Assembly (NCBI GenBank): GCA_023393115.1
Contig: JAEWMS010000084.1
Coordinates: forward strand, 1-64,000
DNA: 64,000 bases
Origin: Bacillota bacterium
Lineage (GTDB): Bacteria; Bacillota; Clostridia; Acetivibrionales; DSM-1351
Direction of reading: 5' to 3'
Below are positions 19,883 through 27,536 of this stretch, in pieces. The notes beneath the pieces were generated by a model. That model had not been told where the DNA came from. It did no database searches and saw only the letters and a program-made list of their open reading frames with translations. How positions within the stretch are numbered: the stretch's first letter is position 1; each line of letters starts with the position of its first letter. The translations under genes were made by a program, and so were the position numbers.

Positions 19883-20527
19883 CTAACGTTTTAATAGCAG
19901 CTGTTCACGTACTCCGTCAATTATCCTCTGTATTCTCTCATTCTCCATTTTCATACTCACTCTGTTTACAACCATTCTAGCACTGATATCCGAAATGGTA
20001 TCCAACACTACAAGCCCGTTCTCCTTTAAGGTTCTTCCGCTTTCCACGAGATCAACTATTACTTCTGACAAGCCCACAAGAGGAGCAAGTTCAACCGACC
20101 CGTTCAGCTTTATTATTTCAACGCTCTCTCGTCTGGTCTTTTCAAAATAATTTCTGGCAATGTTGGGATACTTAGTCCCGACTCTTTTTATTGTTAGTTC
20201 GTCTATTCTCCCCTGAAGCTCAGCCGGTCCGGCCAATGCCATTTTGCAGGCGGCAAAGCCCAGATCCAGAACCTCGTAAAGATTCCTGCCCTCTTCAAGA
20301 ATGGTGTCCTTACCGACAATACCTATATCAGCAGCTCCGTATTCTACATATGTAGGAACATCTGCAGGCTTCGCTAGAAAGAATTTAATCTTATTTTTTT
20401 CATCTGACAATATCAGCTTTCTTGTGGACGACTTTAATTCGGAACAATCAATTCCAATAGCTTCAAACAGCTCAACTGACATTTCTGTAAGTCTTCCTTT
20501 AGAAAGTGCAATAGTTAAATACCTCAT
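19883..20527 (-). CDS. hisG: ATP phosphoribosyltransferase, short form
   Basis: First step of histidine synthesis: PRPP + ATP to PR-ATP. At 214 aa it is the short HisG, which lacks the C-terminal regulatory ACT-like domain and needs HisZ. Visible: [15 protein letters not shown] (about 7-21), [20 protein letters not shown] (about 50-69), and the PRPP loop region [21 protein letters not shown] (in part, about 146-165). It follows hisZ after 20 nt, so the two subunits are made together. Confidence 0.97.
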   Translation of the reverse strand: MRYLTIALSKGRLTEMSVELFEAIGIDCSELKSSTRKLILSDEKNKIKFFLAKPADVPTYVEYGAADIGIVGKDTILEEGRNLYEVLDLGFAACKMALAGPAELQGRIDELTIKRVGTKYPNIARNYFEKTRRESVEIIKLNGSVELAPLVGLSEVIVDLVESGRTLKENGLVVLDTISDISARMVVNRVSMKMENERIQRIIDGVREQLLLKR

Positions 20528-20547
20528 ATTCCCTCTTCACCCTTCAC

Positions 20548-21804
20548 TTATTTACGTAGTAAATTCTCAATACTGGTCTCATTGACAGTATTGTTAACTA
20601 AGTCATGGACCTTTATCATTCCACCATCATCAATAAAGATAATGCCTCCTATCTGCTTTGACCGGGCGTATTCAAGCCCCTTTTCAATCCCTTCGGTTAA
20701 CATCATTGTTTCAATATTCATATCCTGTTGCCTGAGAGTCTCTGCTATCTCAATGGCGTTCTTTCTGTTGGTTTTTTTATAGCAGATCAAAGAATCCACA
20801 CCGGGTTTGTCTTTCGATAAAAGGGTTTTACCGAGAGCCATCATAAGCATATTTATTCCTATTGAAAACCCAATGGCAGGACATTCCTTACCGAAGGTTG
20901 AAGTAAGACTGTCATATCTGCCTCCAGAAAGTATTGGAAAGCCTACACCGAAGGTAAAGCCTCTGAATATTATTCCTGTATCATAATCAGGTCCCTTAAG
21001 CATACCAAGGTCAATTGATATGTATTTAGTAAATCCATAGTCTCCAAGAATATTTATTACTTCTTCAATATTTTCAAGGGCAGCAAGACTTCTCTTGTTC
21101 CTGGTTATCTTTTTTAGCTTTTCTATAACGTCCAATGATCCAAATAATCCTGGCAACTTTAATATCAGCTCTCTTAATTCGGTAGGCATATTGTACTGAT
21201 TTACTATTTCTTCTACGCCAACGTAATCCTTCCTATCAATCAGTTTTGATATTCTGGATATATCTTTTTCAGACAGACCGGCTTCCTCAGCAAGTCCGTT
21301 AAAAAACTCAACCTGACCTATATCTATTTGAAAATTTTCAAGTCCGGCCGCCTTTAATGTGTTTATGGCTACAGCAATAATCTCGGCATCACTTTCACAG
21401 GAGGAATCTCCCAGCAGTTCGACACCAACCTGGGTAAACTCATTCTGGCGTCCTCCTCCAACCTCGTTAAATCTGAAAACGTTACCTATATAAGAATATT
21501 TTATTGGAAGCTGAACATCACGATTTTTAGTAGCTGTGATTCGGGCAACCGGAACTGTAATATCAGGTCTAAGCACCAGTATACGCCCTTTTTGATCAAA
21601 GAATTTTACCATTGCCTCCTGGGGAAAGGATTCAATCTCGGTCGAAAAAACATCATAGAATTCAATGGTGGGTGTTTCTATTTCATAAAAGCCATAGGAT
21701 CTAAAGGTTTTACGGATACGGCTTTCCATTTCTCTTTTGGCATAGCATTCATCAAACAGGATATCCTGCACCCCATCAGGAGTATATATTTTCCACTTTG
21801 ACAT
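20548..21804 (-). CDS. hisZ: ATP phosphoribosyltransferase regulatory subunit
   Basis: HisRS paralogue that assembles with short HisG and confers activity and histidine feedback. At 418 aa it keeps the class II core: TPDGVQDILFDECYAKREME (about 8-27), motif 2-like FRFNEVGGGRQNEFTQVGVE (about 110-129), and the C-terminal SGGRYDSLTSTFG (about 289-301). It lacks the anticodon-binding character of HisRS, and its neighbour is a short HisG. First gene of the operon, downstream of promoter 21910-21938. Confidence 0.95.
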   Translation of the reverse strand: MSKWKIYTPDGVQDILFDECYAKREMESRIRKTFRSYGFYEIETPTIEFYDVFSTEIESFPQEAMVKFFDQKGRILVLRPDITVPVARITATKNRDVQLPIKYSYIGNVFRFNEVGGGRQNEFTQVGVELLGDSSCESDAEIIAVAINTLKAAGLENFQIDIGQVEFFNGLAEEAGLSEKDISRISKLIDRKDYVGVEEIVNQYNMPTELRELILKLPGLFGSLDVIEKLKKITRNKRSLAALENIEEVINILGDYGFTKYISIDLGMLKGPDYDTGIIFRGFTFGVGFPILSGGRYDSLTSTFGKECPAIGFSIGINMLMMALGKTLLSKDKPGVDSLICYKKTNRKNAIEIAETLRQQDMNIETMMLTEGIEKGLEYARSKQIGGIIFIDDGGMIKVHDLVNNTVNETSIENLLRK

Positions 21805-21850
21805 AATTACCTCACAAAATAAATTAATAGTGTATAAGTATTACGGTCTC

Positions 21851-21890
21851 ACCAATTATATACTTTACTAAATTAAAGTGATAAATTGGT
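21851..21890 (-). other. hairpin in the his operon 5' leader
   Basis: ACCAATT/AATTGGT outer arms (7 bp), a 4+4 internal loop, ACTTTA/TAAAGT inner arms (6 bp) and a 6-nt loop. It begins about 13 nt after the predicted transcription start, so the mRNA would have a 5'-terminal stem-loop. No His-rich leader peptide and no T-box motif accompany it. Confidence 0.5.
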
Positions 21891-21909
21891 AAATCAATAA
21901 ATTATAACT

Positions 21910-21938
21910 ATTATAGTTTATTTTATTATAACAGTCAA
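21910..21938 (-). promoter_or_regulatory. his operon promoter
   Basis: On the minus strand TTGACT (21933-21938) is followed after 17 nt by TATAAT (21910-21915), about 105 nt before hisZ. No other strong promoter was seen inside the operon, so it may drive all eleven genes (about 10.5 kb). Confidence 0.8.
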
Positions 21939-21996
21939 TAGCATTGAGAGAATAGATAAATAATTTTTGTAGAGAATAGATTAATATTTTTCCGTA

Positions 21997-22029
21997 CAAA
22001 AAAAAGCTGCCGGAATAATACCGACAGCC
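21997..22029 (-). terminator. terminator after ytfJ
   Basis: On the minus strand GCTGTCGG-TATTATT-CCGGCAGC is an 8-bp stem (one G-U-type mismatch) followed by eight Ts. It separates the sigma/ytfJ operon from the his promoter. Confidence 0.9.
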
Positions 22030-22045
22030 GTGATTTATAGATAAC

Positions 22046-22429
22046 TTACTCTTCTATATTTTGTTCAACTTCTTTCTCTTCCTTTTTCTCATTGATCTTT
22101 TCTATAATACCCGGAACCATATCCACCAGCTTATCCAGGCCTCCGGATTTCTTTATTGGCAGAAGTTCAACCTTGTCGTTCCGGATAACTAATACTGCTG
22201 TAGGTGCTATCCTTGCTCCGGAACCTCCTCCACTGCCTACACCTCCATTGCCTTTTTCATCTGTACCGTTGCCACCCCCAATACCCATACCGAAGGATAT
22301 ATTTATAAACGGTACTAATGTGGTTTCGCCAATTGTTATGGGCTCACCTACAACTGTTTTGGTTTTTAGAAAGTTTTCCAACTTATCGAAAATCACTCCT
22401 GCGTTCTCTTTAAAGTCAAAATTTGCCAT
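22046..22429 (-). CDS. ytfJ: GerW/YtfJ-family sporulation protein
   Basis: A 127-aa protein of the YtfJ/GerW family, known in bacilli for a role in spore germination. Typical features: an N-terminal ENAGVIFDKLENFL helix, VVGEPITIGETTLVPF (about 26-41), the Gly-rich stretch GMGIGGGNGTDEKGNGGVGSG (in part, about 47-66) and AVLVIRNDKVELLPI. A GGAGATTAAGAAG ribosome binding site precedes ATG. The start lies 37 nt inside the end of the DUF2953 gene, indicating coupling. Confidence 0.9.
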   Translation of the reverse strand: MANFDFKENAGVIFDKLENFLKTKTVVGEPITIGETTLVPFINISFGMGIGGGNGTDEKGNGGVGSGGGSGARIAPTAVLVIRNDKVELLPIKKSGGLDKLVDMVPGIIEKINEKKEEKEVEQNIEE

Positions 22430-23100
22430 CTTCTTAATCTCCTTTTTATTTTTATTTTTAGGTTTTTAGTGAAAATAGTTCTAAAAGGCTTGGTTATCAA
22501 AAACTCTATCGCAACTAGTAATAGATAGAATATTTGAATTCTTCCCGCTATGGTTAGATTGCCTTTTAGCTCATCCTCATCAAAACATGTTTGAATACGG
22601 ATATTAAATTTATCTAAAATTGCATAACCAGTTCCATTTAACCCACACAAGAGGCCTGTATACATAGGGTCTTCGAAGCCTACTTTGGCGTAAAGCTCAA
22701 ATTTGGCCGGCATGCAATAATTTAGTAGTTTTAAAATACATTGTAATGCTTTTTCCAATATTTCACGAGTAAAATAGCTATACTTGGATTTACTTCGGGA
22801 CTTATTTCCTTTGTCCTGCTTATCTTCGTGTTTAGGTTTCTTTTCATTTTCTGACTTTCCTGTTATATTCCGATGTACCCCAAATATTCCAATGGTTGAG
22901 GAAATGCTTTCAGAATGGTAATTAGTATGTAATTTAACCCCTCCGAATAGCCAGGATACCTGAAAATCAAACCAGGAATCCTCCAGCTTTTCACCGATAA
23001 AGTAGTATCTGAAGGGTATCACTAAAACAGCCATCAGTATTAATAACAGAATCAGAAGCAGAACCAGGAATATCTGACCTAAAATATATAAAATCAGCAT
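22393..23100 (-). CDS. DUF2953-type membrane protein
   Basis: At 235 aa it has a strongly hydrophobic N-terminus (about 1-27, LILYILGQIFLVLLLILLLI), then FRYYFIGEKLEDSWFDFQVSWLFGGVKLH, of which the WLFGG segment is typical of DUF2953. A second hydrophobic stretch lies at about 200-215. DUF2953 proteins are frequently encoded next to ytfJ in Firmicutes; the function is unknown. The ribosome binding site is AGGAGGCTTAA. It follows the anti-sigma gene by 21 nt. Confidence 0.8.
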   Translation of the reverse strand: MLILYILGQIFLVLLLILLLILMAVLVIPFRYYFIGEKLEDSWFDFQVSWLFGGVKLHTNYHSESISSTIGIFGVHRNITGKSENEKKPKHEDKQDKGNKSRSKSKYSYFTREILEKALQCILKLLNYCMPAKFELYAKVGFEDPMYTGLLCGLNGTGYAILDKFNIRIQTCFDEDELKGNLTIAGRIQIFYLLLVAIEFLITKPFRTIFTKNLKIKIKRRLRRWQILTLKRTQE

Positions 23101-23121
23101 TTAAGCCTCCTATCAAAGTTT

Positions 23122-23586
23122 TTACTTTGAAGCCACAATCTTTTTTATTCCCTTTTTAACTCCTCTGGCTATCCCCTTAGATAGACCTTTTGAGGCTTTT
23201 TTCATTATTTCGGGAGTCTGCTTGGCCCCTGGAATATATTCAATAATCTTTGTTGATTGCCTTAAGTTGTTCAACTGGATGTCAACGACTTTTCTGGCTA
23301 TACCCTTTTCTTCTATGCCCAGAACCCTGTTAATTAAGCCTTCCGACATTCCGTTCAGTTCCTCAGGGTATTCAACCTCATAGTTACTCTTGTTTCCAAG
23401 CTCCCATAACATAAGCTTCAGCTCGGAAAGTTCTCTTCTGCAAGCCCTGCATTCAGATAAGTGACCTTCTACAATGATCTTTTCAATGGGATCTATTGTC
23501 CCCTCAAGGTAATCCTGCAGTAACGCAGTGTCCATTTTGCCGCACTTTTCTTCTATACTGTTGTCCCTGTCAATTTTCTGAATCAT
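23122..23586 (-). CDS. zinc-finger (ZAS/HC2) anti-sigma factor without a membrane segment
   Basis: A 154-aa partner of the ECF sigma gene immediately upstream. The zinc anti-sigma motif is visible: Cys15, then YLEGTIDPIEKIIVEGHLSE, His42, Cys46 and Cys49 (HLSECRAC). No transmembrane helix follows, unlike many ZAS anti-sigmas. The C-terminus is a basic amphipathic tail with repeated KG(I/L) units (KGLSKGIARGVKKGIKK). GGAGGTTTAGT ribosome binding site inside the sigma gene's end. Confidence 0.82.
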   Translation of the reverse strand: MIQKIDRDNSIEEKCGKMDTALLQDYLEGTIDPIEKIIVEGHLSECRACRRELSELKLMLWELGNKSNYEVEYPEELNGMSEGLINRVLGIEEKGIARKVVDIQLNNLRQSTKIIEYIPGAKQTPEIMKKASKGLSKGIARGVKKGIKKIVASK

Positions 23587-23587
23587 A

Positions 23588-24157
23588 CTAAACCTCCCAA
23601 ACGCCCTGTTTAATCAAATTGTCCTTAAGTGTTGCTCTTCCGTTATGTATAAGCGTTTTAACAGTTCCAGCAGGAAGCTTCATCGTTCCGGCTATCTCAT
23701 CATACTTCATCTGTTTCATATGCCTTAGTAAAATAGCCATCCTCTGTTTATCCGGAAGCTTCTTTATAGCATCTTCCAAAGCTTTCTTCGTATCTTTGCA
23801 GACAATTGAAGCTTCAGTAGTAGCATTTGAACTGATAATATCCTGAAGTTCATCTCCACCTTCGGTAGTCTGATTCAAAGAAATACTCTCCTTACGGCTT
23901 CTAAGATAATTCAAGCACTTATTTACTGTGATTTTCTTTATCCAGGGAAGGATCGAATACTGCTCCTTAAAGCTTCCGAAGGCTTTAAATACAGCAATGA
24001 ACACTTCCTGGGTAATATCCAGAGCATCCTCCTTGTTTCCTGAATAGTGATAGGCAATTGAATAGACATACTTTCTATATCTTTCATAAACAAGTTCCAG
24101 ACCTCTTCTAGTGTTTTTTTTATATTCTTTAAATATATTTAAATCTGAAACCTCCAA
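23588..24157 (-). CDS. ECF-type RNA polymerase sigma factor
   Basis: A 189-aa group 4 sigma factor. Sigma-2 is at about 23-90 (YHYSGNKEDALDITQEVFIAVFKAF, in part), sigma-4 at about 125-178 (LPDKQRMAILLRHMKQMKYDEIA, then GTVKTLIHNGRATLK). The start appears to be TTG at 24157, about 9 nt after GGTGGGG; no in-frame ATG is near. It is followed by its likely anti-sigma after 1 nt, then DUF2953 and ytfJ, which hints at an envelope or spore role (inference). Confidence 0.88.
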   Translation of the reverse strand: MEVSDLNIFKEYKKNTRRGLELVYERYRKYVYSIAYHYSGNKEDALDITQEVFIAVFKAFGSFKEQYSILPWIKKITVNKCLNYLRSRKESISLNQTTEGGDELQDIISSNATTEASIVCKDTKKALEDAIKKLPDKQRMAILLRHMKQMKYDEIAGTMKLPAGTVKTLIHNGRATLKDNLIKQGVWEV

Positions 24158-24208
24158 TTAGCTTATCCCCACCTTTTCTTGTGCCATGATTATATATACA
24201 CACTTAAA

Positions 24209-24254
24209 TAAAAAAAGTTTTAGAAAATTAGAATTTTTTTCTAAAACTTTTTAT
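24209..24254 (-). terminator. terminator after pcrA
   Basis: AAAAGTTTTAGAAAA...TTTTCTAAAACTTTT is a 15-bp perfect stem with flanking A and T runs. It lies about 70 nt after the pcrA stop. Confidence 0.8.
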
Positions 24255-24321
24255 AAAACATATTTTATCTTTTTTTACTTATTTCTGCTATCCAAACTTT
24301 CAGTATAGCAGACCTACCGTG

Positions 24322-26823
24322 CTATACCTTCTTTAAATTTGCCATGGAGGCCATAAGCCTTTTCATTCCTGACCCCTCAAACTGAATCTCCAACATCTGA
24401 TCCCCATTATCGGCAGTTGCCTTGGTTATTGTACCCTTTCCGAATTTTTTGTGTTCTACCTTTTCTCCTACACTAAAATGCGCTGATCCTGCTCCTGAAG
24501 ACGCTACCGCTCCCATTCCCTTAACAGTTGACTTTTCGTGAACCCCTTTACCAAATAAACTGCCCGAAGAAGAACTTTGTCCAAAGGGATTGCTGCCGGA
24601 GCCTGAATTTCCTCCGAAGCCCCGGGATACAAGGTTTGAGTTAAGTAAATCCTTTAACGAGCCTGTTCCGGCTGCCTTGGGCTTATCCTGACCGGAACTG
24701 GCTGAGGCTCTGTTCTCCCATGGAAGCCCTGTTTCTGACGACTCAGACGTATTCCGCCCCTTAGTCGAACCGGAAGCCCAGCTTCGATTTGAACTCGAAG
24801 TTTGATTTGAACTCCAAGTTTGATTTGAACTCCAAGTTTGAGCTTTAGTCCAACCAGTTGGTTCCTTTTGCTGCCTTGATGTACTTCCTGCTGAACCAAA
24901 CGGGTACTCTACCAATTCCTCAGGAATCTCGGAAAGAAATCTGGAGGGTTTGTTATAGCTAGAGTTACCGAAAAGGGTTCTAAACCGGGCGTTTGATAAA
25001 TACAGTTTTTCTCTGGCACGGGTTATGCCTACGTAGCAAAGTCGTCTTTCCTCCTCCAGTTGATCAGGCCCCTCTGTTATTGCTCTATAACCAGGGAAAA
25101 CGCCCTCCTCCATACCCGGAATGAAGACAACAGGAAACTCAAGGCCTTTGGCGCTGTGCATTGTCATCAGTACAACATAGTCCTGTTCCTCCTCCAGATT
25201 GTCCAGATCGGACACAAGGGATATGTGCGCCAGGAATTCCTCCAGGCTGTTGTCTTCACTCTGCTTTTCAAACTCTATTGCAACGGATTTCAATTCTTTT
25301 ATGTTTTCAATTCTTGATTGTGACTCAACGGTATTTTCAATTTCATACTCCCTTAAAATTCCGGTATCATCAACTACCATTTCAAGCAAATCTGCAATAC
25401 CCATATTTTCCTTCATGGTTCTGAGCTTCAGAATCATCGTAGCAAAATTGTTCAGCTTATTTGCAGCTCTTTTTAAGGCAGGGCATTCATCGGCAGCTGA
25501 TATAATAGAAAATATGGAGACTCCGCTTTCAAAAGCCAGATCTTCTGCTGTTTCTACCGTAGCATCACCTATTCCCCGCTTTGGAACATTTATAACCCTC
25601 TTTAAGCTGACATTATCGGCGGGATTCTGTATAAGCCTGAGGTAAGCAATAATATCCTTTATTTCCTTCCTGTCATAGAACTTCTGACCTCCGACAATTT
25701 TATAAGGAAGACCCTCCCGCATAAACATTTCTTCAAGTACACGGGATTGGGCATTTATTCTGTATAGTACAGCAAAATCTTTGAACTTGCGCCCTTCATC
25801 TTTTATAAGCCTCTGGATTTCTCTTGCGGTGAAAAGTGCTTCCTCATGTTCGTTATCATTCTCGCACATGACTATCTTATTGCCACCCTTGTTGTCTGTC
25901 CACAGGCTTTTACACTTTCTGCCGGTATTGTTCTTGATGACATGGTTTGCAGCATCCAAAATAGTTTGGGTTGATCTGTAGTTCTGCTCGAGCTTTACAG
26001 TTTTACAGCCTTTAAAGTCCTTTTCAAAATCCAGAATATTTCTTATATTTGCACCTCTCCAGCTGTAAATTCCCTGATCATCATCACCGACTACACAAAG
26101 ATTTCCGTGGGCCTCAGAAAGATTTCTAACCAGCATGTACTGTGCTGTATTGGTATCTTGATACTCATCCACCAGTATATATCTAAACTTCCTCTGGTAA
26201 AAATTTAATACCTCAGGATACTCCTTAAAAAGCTTTATGGTGTACATTATGATATCATCAAAATCCAAGGCATTATTGCTCTTAAGCTTTTTCTGATACA
26301 GAGTGTAAAGTTTTGCGATTTTACCCAGACGAAAATCCGAAGCGTACAACTTTTCAAAGTGTGCAGCATCAATTAGTTCATTTTTCTGTTTCCCTATATT
26401 TTCAAGAACGGATTTTGGGGGAAAGTTCTTTTCATTTATGTTCAGTTCTTTGATACACTCCTTAATTACAACCTGTTGATCCAGTGTATCATAAATAACG
26501 AAGCTCCTGTCATACCCCAGCTTTTCAATATCTCTCCTCAATATCCTTATACATATGGAGTGAAAGGTACCTACCCACATGTCGTTGCTAAGGTCTCCAA
26601 TGAGATTGTCAATTCTTTCTCTCATCTCTCTTGCAGCTTTATTTGTAAAGGTAATTGCCAATATATTTGATGGGAAAACCCCTTGTTCCTTTATCAGGTA
26701 CGCTATTCTGTTTGTAAGAACTCTTGTTTTACCCGAGCCTGCACCTGCCAGTATCAAAAGCGGTCCTTCATTGTGAAGCACTGCTGTTTTTTGTTCCTTA
26801 TTTAACCCGTCTAATAAACTCAT
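24322..26823 (-). CDS. pcrA: UvrD/PcrA-family DNA helicase
   Basis: SF1A 3'-5' helicase for repair and plasmid/replication maintenance. At 833 aa it is longer than typical PcrA (about 720-750). Motifs: Walker A LILAGAGSGKTRVL (about 22-35), Ia FTNKAAREM, II VDEYQDTNTAQY (about 218-229), III GDDDQGIYSWRGA (about 247-259), IV QNYRST, V TMHSAKGLEF, VI YVGITRARE. The extra length is a Ser/Gly/Asn-rich linker (about 640-775), including three copies of a TWSSNQ-like hexapeptide from an 18-bp DNA repeat near 24789-24845. The C-terminal Tudor-like domain VEHKKFGKGTI is retained. Confidence 0.96.
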   Translation of the reverse strand: MSLLDGLNKEQKTAVLHNEGPLLILAGAGSGKTRVLTNRIAYLIKEQGVFPSNILAITFTNKAAREMRERIDNLIGDLSNDMWVGTFHSICIRILRRDIEKLGYDRSFVIYDTLDQQVVIKECIKELNINEKNFPPKSVLENIGKQKNELIDAAHFEKLYASDFRLGKIAKLYTLYQKKLKSNNALDFDDIIMYTIKLFKEYPEVLNFYQRKFRYILVDEYQDTNTAQYMLVRNLSEAHGNLCVVGDDDQGIYSWRGANIRNILDFEKDFKGCKTVKLEQNYRSTQTILDAANHVIKNNTGRKCKSLWTDNKGGNKIVMCENDNEHEEALFTAREIQRLIKDEGRKFKDFAVLYRINAQSRVLEEMFMREGLPYKIVGGQKFYDRKEIKDIIAYLRLIQNPADNVSLKRVINVPKRGIGDATVETAEDLAFESGVSIFSIISAADECPALKRAANKLNNFATMILKLRTMKENMGIADLLEMVVDDTGILREYEIENTVESQSRIENIKELKSVAIEFEKQSEDNSLEEFLAHISLVSDLDNLEEEQDYVVLMTMHSAKGLEFPVVFIPGMEEGVFPGYRAITEGPDQLEEERRLCYVGITRAREKLYLSNARFRTLFGNSSYNKPSRFLSEIPEELVEYPFGSAGSTSRQQKEPTGWTKAQTWSSNQTWSSNQTSSSNRSWASGSTKGRNTSESSETGLPWENRASASSGQDKPKAAGTGSLKDLLNSNLVSRGFGGNSGSGSNPFGQSSSSGSLFGKGVHEKSTVKGMGAVASSGAGSAHFSVGEKVEHKKFGKGTITKATADNGDQMLEIQFEGSGMKRLMASMANLKKV

Positions 26824-26859
26824 TTCAATCCTCCGTCAGTATTAACCCCTCTCAAAATA

Positions 26860-26890
26860 CAAAAAAAACAACCAAGCAGCTTAGTTGTTC
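26860..26890 (-). terminator. terminator after aroK
   Basis: On the minus strand AACAACTAAGC...GCTTGGTTGTT forms a strong stem ending in eight Ts. It lies between aroK and pcrA. Confidence 0.85.
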
Positions 26891-26917
26891 TTTTATTATA
26901 TTTCATTTTTAGTTTCA

Positions 26918-27421
26918 TTACAAGGAAGCCAGTTTGTTATGAACAGCCGCAAGGGTATCCTCGATAGAGTTATTGGAGCATTCCAGCTTAATATCGGCAT
27001 ATTTTTCATATAAGGGGGCCCTCTCTCTGTAAAGATCTACAAGGGTCTGGCCTTTTTCAAGAACCACTCCTCTGGTCTTTAGATTCCTAAGCCTTTTATT
27101 TACTGTTTCCATATCTATATGAAGATAAATAACAATACCGTTTTTCTTAAGATGCTCCATGGCTTTTCCGCTGTAAACTACACTTCCGCCAGTAGCAATA
27201 ACTGTGTTAGTACAGTTCAGAGATAAAATTGCCTTCTCTTCAATTTCAAGAAAGGCCCCTGAGCCTTCATTATTAAGAATCTCCTGTAAAAGCTTCCCTT
27301 GCTGGGTTTGAATCAGAACATCAGTATCCACAAAATTCATCCCGAAATTCTTAGCTATTATAACACCAACCGTACTTTTTCCGGCGCTAGGCATACCAAT
27401 TAAAACAATATTTCTCAACAT
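26918..27421 (-). CDS. aroK: shikimate kinase
   Basis: Phosphorylates shikimate in aromatic amino acid synthesis. At 167 aa it has the P-loop GMPSAGKSTVG (about 8-18), the shikimate-binding Asp in VDTDVLI (about 31-37), the Gly-rich ATGGSVVYSG (about 76-85) and the lid arginine region RERAPLYEKYAD (about 133-144). The ribosome binding site is GGAAGGAGCCTG. It appears monocistronic; no other aro gene is nearby. Confidence 0.93.
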   Translation of the reverse strand: MLRNIVLIGMPSAGKSTVGVIIAKNFGMNFVDTDVLIQTQQGKLLQEILNNEGSGAFLEIEEKAILSLNCTNTVIATGGSVVYSGKAMEHLKKNGIVIYLHIDMETVNKRLRNLKTRGVVLEKGQTLVDLYRERAPLYEKYADIKLECSNNSIEDTLAAVHNKLASL

Positions 27422-27536
27422 CAGGCTCCTTCCTACATATGATTAACGAATCAATCCAGGAATATTATCCCCAATCTTTCTTCAAAAATTTGTTCAAAGC
27501 TGTTTAGTGGTGTTATAATTACTCTGTCTTTGCCCG

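Noticed and set aside
21845..21862. T-box-like sequence (GGTGAGACCG) in the his leader
   Set aside because: It lacks the conserved TGGNACCGCG core, specifier loop and terminator/antiterminator pair, and the leader is too short.
24654..24899. 81-codon minus-strand frame inside pcrA
   Set aside because: It is an alternative frame of the low-complexity pcrA linker.
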